DNA of 5,350 nt from the NCBI GenBank assembly GCA_024645155.1, contig JAHEGF010000233.1, forward strand, positions 1 to 5,350, given 5' to 3'. Below, piece by piece: positions 1 through 5,350 of the stretch (position 1 is the first letter of the stretch; each line of letters starts with the position of its first letter). Made by a program: the position numbers and the translations under genes. A model generated the notes under the pieces. It was not told the DNA's origin. It was given only the letters and a program-made list of their open reading frames with translations, and did no database searches. This stretch comes from Phyllobacteriaceae bacterium. Its GTDB lineage: Bacteria; Pseudomonadota; Alphaproteobacteria; Rhizobiales; Rhizobiaceae.

Positions 1-3000
1 AGCCGCCAGTGGCACGTCGGTATTGGCTGCTTCCCCCATTCGGGACCGCTGCCTGATCGCCGCTTCATGGGCTTCGATCTCGGGATCGTCGGCCGCATTG
101 GGCGCCAACAGCCAAGCTACCAACCTTCCAACAAGACCGCTGACGCTATCCATTATGGAATAAAAGGATGGCACGAATACCAGTGACAATACCGTCGAAA
201 CGAGCAGGCCGCCGATAACCGCAATTGCCATAGGCGCACGGAACTCACCGCCGTCGCCAAATGCCAGTGCCGCGGGAAGCATGCCTGCGGCCATCGCTAT
301 CGTGGTCATGACGATTGGCCTCGCGCGTTTTCGCCCGGCATCGATCATTGCCTCCGCTTTCGATATTCCCTTCTTCTGCTCCTCGACCGCGAAGTCGACC
401 AGCATGATCGCATTTTTTGTCACGATACCCATCAGCATGAGAATGCCGATAACAACCGGCATGGATATCGAATTGTTGGTCAAATAAAGACCAAGCACGA
501 CACCACCGATCGATAGTGGCAGCGATGCCAGAATGGTGAAAGCGTGGAAAACGCTCCCAAACAGCAGGATCAAAACAACCAGAACCAGCATCAGGCCGGT
601 GACCATGGCATCTCGAAAACCGGCAAAGACTTCGCCCATGATTTCGGCGTCGCCGGTCTCTTGCACACGAACGCCTTCCGGAAGGCCGGTTACAACATCA
701 AGCCCCTTGACCAATGCCAGGCCTTCGCCGATTTCCATGCTGCCTGCCATGTCCGCGCCGATAACGACACGGCGTTCGCGATTGAACCGTGATATCGAGG
801 ACGGCCCCTGGCCAAAATGGACATCAGCCACAGATGACAGCGGAACTGCCATCCCGGACGGTGTCGGAACGGCGATGTTCTGCAAGACCAGCAAATCTTC
901 ACGGGCATCAACACGCAACTGGACCCTGATCGGAATCTGGCGGTCACCTACCGGAAATTTGGCCAAGTTGGAATCGACATCTCCAATGGTTGCAACCCGA
1001 AGTGCTTCCGACAGCGCTGCCGTTGAAAGCCCGAGTTCAGCCAGTTTATCGGCACGCGGCTCAATGATGATTTCCGGCCGGTCAAGCGCCGCATTCGAAG
1101 CGACGGCACGGAAATTTCCGGTTTGATTCATCGCCGCCTGAATTTCTCGCGACGCTTTCGAGACGCTCTCGCCATCCGGTCCCATGATACCCAGAGCCAG
1201 TTCGCGGTCTCCGCGTTCGTTGACGAAATAGGCTCGCAAATCGGGCACCTTGGCCATCGCAGCGAGAATTTCGGGTTCGAGATCCTGCTGGGTCTTTTCG
1301 CGTTCGGTCTTGTGCAGCAAATTCAGGACAAGCGTGGCTCGGCGTTTTTCCAGCGTACCGGTGGGAGAGGCGCCGCCAATAGCATAAACGCTTTTGATTT
1401 CAGGTATTTCATGGAGAATATTGGAGGCATTGTCCATGATCCGCCGGGTTTCATCCAACGGCGTGCCAGGCGGGAGCTCTGCCGACATCACAAGGCGGGA
1501 CAGGTTTTCCTGGGGTATGAATCCTGATGGAAGAAACTGCATTCCCCAAATGGAAAATGCGAACAGACCCATGCCCGCGGCAACGGTGAGCCAGCGCACA
1601 CGTACCGAAAATCGCAATATGGCAAGATAACCACGCATAATCATGCCATTGTTTTCTTTGTGCTTTTTTGGTTCCCGCATCCAATACGCAGCTAAAACAG
1701 GTGTAATCAGACGTGCCACCAATAGCGAGAAGAAGACGGCTGCGGCGACGGTTAGTCCGAACTGTTTGAAATACTGGCCGGCGATGCCGCCCATGAAACT
1801 TACCGGTGCAAAAACAGCAATGATCGTGATCGAGATGGCAATAACCGCCAGTCCGATTTCGTCGGCTGCTTCGAGCGCCGCACGATAAGGGGTTTTTCCC
1901 ATGTGGGTGTGACGAACGATGTTCTCGATTTCGACAATTGCGTCGTCAACCAGAATGCCGACCACCAGCGTCAAACCAAGGAGACTGACCAGGTTGAGTG
2001 AGAATCCGAGCATGTCCAGCGCCCAGAATGTGGGGATAGCTGAAAGCGGCAATGCGATCGCTGAAACGATGGTTGCGCGCCAGTCGCGCAGAAACAGCAA
2101 CACGACGATAACTGCAAGTGCGGCTCCCTCGAGGAGCGACTCCATTGCCGACTCATAATTGCCATAGGTGTAGGAAACTGAGTCATCGACCAGTTCGATT
2201 TTGACTTCGGGACTTTCCGCTTCCACGGCACTGATTGCGATGGCAATACGCTCTGCGACCTCGGTGTCACTGGCGCCCTTCGCGCGAAAAACGCCAAACG
2301 AAACGACCGGTTTTCCGTCAACTCGCGAGAAAGATTTGGGTTCTTCCCACCTGTCCTCGACGGTTCCTATATCGGACAGGGATACCGACCGTCCGCCGGG
2401 CAGCACAATTTTCGTTGCTGCAAGCTGATCAATCGTTTGTACGTTACCAAGCGTTCGTATGGCCTGCTCACGGCCGCCGACGTCGCCTCGTCCGCCTGTC
2501 ATGTCAACTGTGGTCTGGCGCAGTTGCGCATTGACCTGAGAAGCGGTCACACCCAAGGCATTCAACCTATCGGGATCCAGAAGCACCTGAATTTCGCGTT
2601 TCACGCCCCCGTAGCGCGTCACGCGCGCAACGCCCTTGACGCCTTGCAACTCACGAATGACCGTGTCGTCGACAAACCATGAAAGTTGCTCCGGGGTCAT
2701 CCCAGGGGAATAGACTGCAAAGGTCTGGATCGCCTGCCCTTCGACATCGATACGAGTGATAACCGGTGTTGCCGCCGATTGCGGCAAATCTCCCTGGATA
2801 CCATCGACGGCATCCTTGACATCGTTGACCGCCTGCTGGGTCGGAACTTCGAGGCGGAATTCCACAACCGTAGTGGCGTTGCCTTCGGTGATCGTGGAAA
2901 TCACGTTCTTTACGCCGGCGATATTGGAGACAACGTCTTCGACCTTCTTCGTAATCTGGGTTTCGAGTTCGCTTGGGGCTACGCCTGGATCATTGATGCT

Positions 3001-3147
3001 CACCAGCACGAGAGGAACATCGATATTCGGAAAGCGGGTTACGGGCAGCTTGGAAAAACTCATCAAGCCCAAAACCATCAACACCACGAACAGCAGGATC
3101 GACGGAACCGGATTGCGAATCGACCAGGCGGAGATGTTCCAGTTCAT
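1..3147 (-). CDS. RND-family efflux transporter, inner-membrane permease subunit (HAE-1/AcrB-like), C-terminus cut by window edge
   Basis: Proton-driven inner-membrane pump of a tripartite efflux system; it takes substrates from periplasm or membrane and passes them to the fusion protein and an outer-membrane channel. The minus-strand frame from ATG at 3147 is open for 1049 codons to base 1, without a stop or frameshift. The layout is that of AcrB: TM1 about residues 13-31, a periplasmic loop of about 305 residues, TM2-TM6 about 338-488, TM7 about 519-536, a second loop of about 310 residues, TM8-TM12 about 847-996. TM4 carries GILVDDAIVEIEN with adjacent aspartates D401/D402, matching AcrB D407/D408. 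TM10 has TKNAIMLVDFA with K911 (AcrB K940), and R941 and T948 match AcrB R971 and T978, so the proton relay is intact. The double aspartate argues for the drug/hydrophobe branch rather than the heavy-metal branch. Start: GGAG lies 7 bases upstream, and the ATG overlaps the fusion-protein stop. The substrate cannot be read from sequence. A tail of at least 50 residues follows TM12. Confidence 0.96.
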   Translation of the reverse strand, partial: MNWNISAWSIRNPVPSILLFVVLMVLGLMSFSKLPVTRFPNIDVPLVLVSINDPGVAPSELETQITKKVEDVVSNIAGVKNVISTITEGNATTVVEFRLEVPTQQAVNDVKDAVDGIQGDLPQSAATPVITRIDVEGQAIQTFAVYSPGMTPEQLSWFVDDTVIRELQGVKGVARVTRYGGVKREIQVLLDPDRLNALGVTASQVNAQLRQTTVDMTGGRGDVGGREQAIRTLGNVQTIDQLAATKIVLPGGRSVSLSDIGTVEDRWEEPKSFSRVDGKPVVSFGVFRAKGASDTEVAERIAIAISAVEAESPEVKIELVDDSVSYTYGNYESAMESLLEGAALAVIVVLLFLRDWRATIVSAIALPLSAIPTFWALDMLGFSLNLVSLLGLTLVVGILVDDAIVEIENIVRHTHMGKTPYRAALEAADEIGLAVIAISITIIAVFAPVSFMGGIAGQYFKQFGLTVAAAVFFSLLVARLITPVLAAYWMREPKKHKENNGMIMRGYLAILRFSVRVRWLTVAAGMGLFAFSIWGMQFLPSGFIPQENLSRLVMSAELPPGTPLDETRRIMDNASNILHEIPEIKSVYAIGGASPTGTLEKRRATLVLNLLHKTEREKTQQDLEPEILAAMAKVPDLRAYFVNERGDRELALGIMGPDGESVSKASREIQAAMNQTGNFRAVASNAALDRPEIIIEPRADKLAELGLSTAALSEALRVATIGDVDSNLAKFPVGDRQIPIRVQLRVDAREDLLVLQNIAVPTPSGMAVPLSSVADVHFGQGPSSISRFNRERRVVIGADMAGSMEIGEGLALVKGLDVVTGLPEGVRVQETGDAEIMGEVFAGFRDAMVTGLMLVLVVLILLFGSVFHAFTILASLPLSIGGVVLGLYLTNNSISMPVVIGILMLMGIVTKNAIMLVDFAVEEQKKGISKAEAMIDAGRKRARPIVMTTIAMAAGMLPAALAFGDGGEFRAPMAIAVIGGLLVSTVLSLVFVPSFYSIMDSVSGLVGRLVAWLLAPNAADDPEIEAHEAAIRQRSRMGEAANTDVPLAA
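3144..3147 (-). other. ATGA stop/start overlap coupling adaptor and RND translation
   Basis: The RND ATG occupies 3147-3145 and the adaptor TGA occupies 3146-3144. A 4-base overlap of this kind usually means translational coupling, here between two subunits of one complex. Confidence 0.85.
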
Positions 3148-4361
3148 TGGTTGGCTCCAACCTTTTCGGGACCGATCGGCGTGACCCGGTCGCCCTCGTT
3201 GACGAAGGTTCCGGCACGCACGACAACCAGTTCACCAGCTTTCACACCGTCGGTTATCTCGACATATCCGTCGTCACGAATACCAGTCTTGACTTCACGG
3301 GTATCAACGATTCCGTCTTTGACAATTTGCAGCAGTGCAGTGTCGCCACGAAAAAGCAGTGCCGATTGCGGAACCGCTATGCCTTTTGCGCGACCAAGTT
3401 CAATCGTGCCGCGAGCGAAATTGCCCGGACGGACATCATCGCTTGGCGGTAAAACAACATGTACTTTTCCGAGCCGCGTGCGGGCATCGATCTCTGGGGC
3501 GATCATGCGAATTTTTCCACCGATCGGCTTGTCAATGCCTGGAAGTGATACTGCAACCAACATGTTTTCGGAGATTTGCGGTAATGCTGTTTCCGCAACA
3601 TCGGCAACAAGTTCCAATACGCCGTCAATCGCAATCCTGAACAACGGACCGCCCTGCGCTGAAACCACCGCGCCAAGTGACGCATTGCGCGTCAGTATCA
3701 ATCCGTCAGCGGGGGCCTTTACCTCGGTTTTCGCCAATCGTTGCAGGACATCGCGCTTTTGCGCATCGACGACACCAAGTTGCGCCTCAGCACTGGCCTT
3801 TGCCTTTCGAGCAACCTCGAGGCGGGCGTCAGCACTCTCAGCGGCATAGCGTGCGTTATCGGCCTGCATCTTAGTGCCGACCTTTCTTTGCAGCAAAGTA
3901 TTGGCACGTTCCATTGTCTCTTTTGCCTGATTGACGGCGATTTGCGCATCGGCAATCTGGGACTGGGCCTGGGCTACTGCGGCTTCTGCCTGCGCACGGG
4001 AAGCGGCAATCTGTGCCAGTTGTGTTTCCAGCGACATCCGGTCAAGGCGAGCCAATACATCGCCTTTCTTAACACGGTCGCCCGTATCGGCAAAAAGTTC
4101 GAGGACAATGAGGCCATTCAGATCAGTGCCGACCGATGCCTCCTCGCGCGGGTGCACACTGCCGTTAACACTCATCGACTGGACGAGTTCGCGCATTTCT
4201 CCGGGAACAACGCGTATTGCGGGCGGGTTCTGGACGGCTACGGCAGCCTTGCCGTCTTCAGTCCCGGCCGAATAGGCAGCAGGCACCTGCGCTACGGCCA
4301 TTGCCAATGCCACTGTCAAAACTGATATTCCAAAACTGAAGTTCGAAGTATTCGCCGGCAT
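3144..4361 (-). CDS. RND efflux periplasmic adaptor (membrane fusion protein, HlyD/AcrA type)
   Basis: A 405-residue periplasmic adaptor linking the RND pump encoded next to it with an outer-membrane TolC-type channel. Residues about 12-29 are hydrophobic and followed by small residues (AAYSA, ending at 32), consistent with a Sec signal peptide or N-terminal anchor. There is no lipobox cysteine, so it is not an AcrA-like lipoprotein. The first half of the lipoyl (barrel-sandwich) domain spans about 48-106 (GDRVKKGDVLARLD at 94-107). An Ala/Gln/Glu-rich coiled-coil hairpin follows at about 107-211. The second lipoyl half begins with KTEVKAPADG at 211-220, then come beta-barrel and membrane-proximal domains (RPGNFARGTIELG at 311-323, VPQSAL at 330-335). 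The hairpin-tip channel-docking pattern (R, L at +4, S at +11 in AcrA) appears as R152, L156 and T163. The start ATG has only a weak ribosome-binding site, so a slightly different start is possible. It lies 37 bases after the regulator gene and overlaps the RND gene by 4 bases. Confidence 0.95.
   Translation of the reverse strand: MPANTSNFSFGISVLTVALAMAVAQVPAAYSAGTEDGKAAVAVQNPPAIRVVPGEMRELVQSMSVNGSVHPREEASVGTDLNGLIVLELFADTGDRVKKGDVLARLDRMSLETQLAQIAASRAQAEAAVAQAQSQIADAQIAVNQAKETMERANTLLQRKVGTKMQADNARYAAESADARLEVARKAKASAEAQLGVVDAQKRDVLQRLAKTEVKAPADGLILTRNASLGAVVSAQGGPLFRIAIDGVLELVADVAETALPQISENMLVAVSLPGIDKPIGGKIRMIAPEIDARTRLGKVHVVLPPSDDVRPGNFARGTIELGRAKGIAVPQSALLFRGDTALLQIVKDGIVDTREVKTGIRDDGYVEITDGVKAGELVVVRAGTFVNEGDRVTPIGPEKVGANQ
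3155..3158 (-). promoter_or_regulatory. Ribosome-binding site of the RND gene inside the adaptor coding region
   Basis: GGAG on the minus strand, within AAGGTTGGAG, is 7 bases upstream of the RND ATG at 3147. It lies within the last codons of the adaptor gene and supports this RND start. Confidence 0.6.
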
Positions 4362-4399
4362 TGTGTGATCCAGATAGTTGGGAAGATTTATCGGTTGAT
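4362..4399 (-). other. Short regulator-adaptor intergenic spacer
   Basis: About 37 bases separate the regulator TGA (4402-4400) from the adaptor ATG (4361). There is no hairpin, T-run or recognisable promoter, and only a weak ribosome-binding sequence (CTGGAT about 6 bases before the ATG). This fits a single transcript covering all three genes. Confidence 0.6.
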
Positions 4400-5062
4400 T
4401 CAGGCCGTTTTTGCGACAGGTCTGAGATTTGCAACGACCGTCGCGCGGACCATCGCCTCTATCTTGTCATAAGGAATGCCACGGCCCGGCAGATCGTTAA
4501 GAATGAGCCCCTCGCTGATCGCCATCATCACCGTAATGAGAGTATCGAGATCAACGGTCGGCTTGATCTCGCCTCGGTCTGTCGCTGAACGCAAATAACC
4601 GCGAAGCGCATTGGACACCTGTGCCATTGAATGCTCGCAGCATTCCCGGACAACTGAATTGCGCATGCCTTCGGCACGCACCTCGGTGAAAAGCGGCCCG
4701 TTGCCGTTTTCGTGAACATGCCGGATATGGGCGAGCGCCGCCGAGACAAAACCTTCAACCGCGTCTGGATTGTCCAGGGTCAGCGACAGGAGTTCGATAT
4801 CTTCACGACGATCAGCCTCGGCAATTGCCTCAATGATCGATTCCTTTGACGGGAAATACCGGTAGAGCGCGCCCGGGCTCATATCGGCTTCCGTGCAGAT
4901 TTCGTGCATTGACGCGCCGCGGAAGCCGGAGCGAACAAAACACTTCCTTGCCGCATCCAGGATACGGGCGGTCTGCAACTCGCGTTTTTCCTCACGTGTG
5001 ACCGAGGCCGAAGCAGTCTCTTCGGCGGGTAATATGTGCGTGGCTAGTGCCTGATCAATCAT
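4400..5062 (-). CDS. TetR/AcrR-family transcriptional regulator, probable repressor of the efflux operon
   Basis: A one-component DNA-binding regulator, 220 residues from the ATG at 5062, or 229 from an in-frame ATG at 5089. I prefer 5062: AGAGGA (5072-5067) sits 4 bases before it, whereas the 5089 ATG has no Shine-Dalgarno sequence and falls inside a predicted operator at the expected transcription start. In 229-residue numbering, the TetR_N domain begins at about 40 (ARILDAARKCFVRSGF), and the helix-turn-helix spans about 59-79, ending in the hallmark SPGALYRYFPSKE. Residues from about 95 onward form the variable, mostly helical ligand-binding and dimerisation domain, which does not reveal the ligand. 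Before the DNA-binding domain there is a polar extension of about 30 residues, longer than in minimal family members. Cysteines occur at 50, 65, 150 and 151. The gene is first in the operon and codirectional with the pump genes, so autoregulation of the whole unit is the natural inference. Confidence 0.93.
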   Translation of the reverse strand: MIDQALATHILPAEETASASVTREEKRELQTARILDAARKCFVRSGFRGASMHEICTEADMSPGALYRYFPSKESIIEAIAEADRREDIELLSLTLDNPDAVEGFVSAALAHIRHVHENGNGPLFTEVRAEGMRNSVVRECCEHSMAQVSNALRGYLRSATDRGEIKPTVDLDTLITVMMAISEGLILNDLPGRGIPYDKIEAMVRATVVANLRPVAKTA

Positions 5063-5066
5063 GGAA

Positions 5067-5072
5067 TCCTCT
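5067..5072 (-). promoter_or_regulatory. Ribosome-binding site deciding the regulator start at 5062
   Basis: AGAGGA on the minus strand lies 4 bases before the ATG at 5062 (GAGG with a 5-base spacer). The alternative ATG at 5089 is preceded only by GATACGCGA, with no purine-rich match to the 16S rRNA tail. This is the main reason for choosing the shorter regulator. Confidence 0.6.
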
Positions 5073-5077
5073 AAAGA

Positions 5078-5093
5078 GCGAACGTTCATTCGC
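5078..5093. promoter_or_regulatory. Candidate TetR operator: inverted repeat GCGAA-N6-TTCGC
   Basis: Two 5-base arms, GCGAA (5078-5082) and TTCGC (5089-5093), flank six bases. Within the same stretch lies a perfect 8-base palindrome, GAACGTTC (5080-5087). The element directly follows the candidate -10 and covers the predicted transcription start, where a repressor would block initiation. Autoregulated TetR proteins often bind such sites next to their own gene. Binding by this protein is inferred. Confidence 0.5.
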
Positions 5094-5094
5094 G

Positions 5095-5123
5095 TATCTA
5101 TGAGCGCGCTTCAAGAATATCAA
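5095..5123 (-). promoter_or_regulatory. Candidate sigma70-type promoter of the regulator-pump operon
   Basis: On the minus strand, TTGATA (5123-5118; 5 of 6 matches to TTGACA) is followed by a 17-base spacer and TAGATA (5100-5095; 3 of 6 matches to TATAAT). Transcription would start near 5087-5089, giving a leader of about 25 bases before the ATG at 5062. The -35 element and spacing are good and the -10 is weak. No comparable promoter was seen between the regulator and the adaptor gene. The assignment is by eye. Confidence 0.5.
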
Positions 5124-5126
5124 GCC

Positions 5127-5147
5127 TGTCAGCAAACATTACTGACA
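5127..5147. repeat. 21-bp inverted repeat TGTCAG-N9-CTGACA upstream of the -35 element
   Basis: Perfect 6-base arms, TGTCAG (5127-5132) and CTGACA (5142-5147), are separated by nine bases. Two further inner pairs match (AA at 5134-5135 with TT at 5139-5140) after one mismatch. The repeat ends three bases from the candidate -35 hexamer, a position suited to a second regulator or to a second binding site for the TetR protein. Its arms do not resemble those of the repeat at 5078-5093. It is not followed by a T-run on either strand, so it is not a terminator. Confidence 0.45.
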
Positions 5148-5242
5148 TTTTGCTTTGATGACGGGGTTACAACCGGCGTTGGATTGCAGAACCGGAAAAA
5201 TACTGTCATGCGATACAAAAAGCGGAATACAGTCGCGGCTGT
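5148..5242. other. Intergenic stretch with no recognised feature
   Basis: This stretch lies between the possible upstream gene end and the operon control region. It holds a few short A/T runs and scattered AACCGG words, but no convincing terminator hairpin, promoter on the plus strand or RNA gene. A 62-codon plus-strand frame starting at 5155 looks non-coding. Confidence 0.4.
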
Positions 5243-5350
5243 TCAGGCAAACCGGCCAGTACGCGGGAATCCTTTCGGTACGATCTTGCCCGTACCAGCC
5301 CGGCTACCGATCCAATCAGCGAGCTCTCCCCGTTCCTTGGTGAAGGTTCG
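5243..5350 (-). CDS. Possible C-terminal end of an upstream gene, product unknown (partial)
   Basis: A minus-strand frame enters from the right edge and runs 35 codons to a TGA at 5245-5243. Its end reads GTGKIVPKGFPRTGRFA. Composition is protein-like, and third codon positions are about 60% G or C (21 of 35), similar to the neighbouring genes. However, a second minus frame is also open (5349 to 5206), and 35 stop-free codons can occur by chance. I do not recognise a family. If real, the gene would lie upstream in the same direction, with about 180 bases between its stop and the regulator start. Confidence 0.25.
   Translation of the reverse strand, partial: RTFTKERGELADWIGSRAGTGKIVPKGFPRTGRFA

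Noticed and set aside
533..1126. A 197-codon plus-strand open frame.
   Set aside because: It is antisense to the second periplasmic loop and TM8 region of the RND protein. Its Ser/Thr/Pro/Arg-rich translation has no recognisable family.
1921..1980. Possible assignment of the RND gene to the heavy-metal (CzcA/CusA) branch.
   Set aside because: TM4 has the adjacent Asp-Asp pair typical of the drug-exporting branch, and the adaptor lacks His- or Met-rich metal-binding segments.
2686..3849. A 387-codon plus-strand open frame, the longest on that strand.
   Set aside because: It lies antisense across the junction of the adaptor and RND genes, both of which have full family-diagnostic sequence. 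Its translation is low-complexity in Ser, Thr and Arg with no domain, typical of an antisense shadow of GC-rich genes.
3741..4325. A 194-codon plus-strand open frame rich in Cys, Leu and Gly.
   Set aside because: It is the complement of the adaptor's coiled coil and N-terminus; repetitive Ala/Gln codons on the minus strand create the open frame.
5196..5234. A possible minus-strand terminator: ACTGT and ACAGT arms followed by ATTTTT.
   Set aside because: The stem is only 5 base pairs, AT-leaning, with a 22-base loop, too weak to call an intrinsic terminator.
5155..5343. A 62-codon plus-strand open frame divergent from the operon.
   Set aside because: It has no good ribosome-binding site, its composition is not protein-like, and two minus-strand frames in the same stretch are also open.
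1..5350. A novel defence, mobile or biosynthetic system in the window.
   Set aside because: All coding capacity with family signatures is accounted for by the regulator, adaptor and RND genes. There are no tandem repeats, spacers, transposase motifs or unusual domain fusions.

Overview
This window holds one conventional gene cluster, entirely on the minus strand: a tripartite RND-type efflux pump operon with its own regulator. In transcription order it runs TetR-family regulator (5062 to 4400), periplasmic membrane fusion protein (4361 to 3144), then the inner-membrane RND transporter (3147 to the left window edge). The RND reading frame stays open for 1049 codons down to base 1, so its stop lies just outside the window, although every core domain and all twelve membrane segments are inside. 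No outer-membrane channel gene is visible here; it must be further downstream or elsewhere in the genome.

The organism looks like a Gram-negative alphaproteobacterium, probably of the Hyphomicrobiales (rhizobia/Brucella-like group). This rests on the type of RND protein (its N-terminal sequence resembles an RND family I recall from rhizobia), the tripartite layout and a GC content estimated by eye in the mid-50s percent. It is an inference; there is no rRNA or other marker.

The genes are packed as an operon: 37 bases separate the regulator stop from the fusion-protein start, and the fusion protein and RND genes overlap by 4 bases (ATGA). Upstream of the regulator (about 5063-5150) lies a compact control region: a candidate sigma70-like promoter (TTGATA-17-TAGATA), an inverted repeat over the expected transcription start, a second 21-bp inverted repeat just upstream of the -35 element, and a good Shine-Dalgarno sequence that favours the inner ATG at 5062 over the outer ATG at 5089. 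The simplest model is that the TetR protein represses its own operon from one of these repeats and is released when it binds a pump substrate.

The right end (about 5150-5350) holds no confident gene. A short minus-strand open frame entering from the right edge (5350 to 5243) may be the tail of a neighbouring gene. I found no mobile element, CRISPR array, tRNA, rRNA or riboswitch, and nothing that points to a new kind of system. The points of interest are the regulatory architecture and a few protein details.
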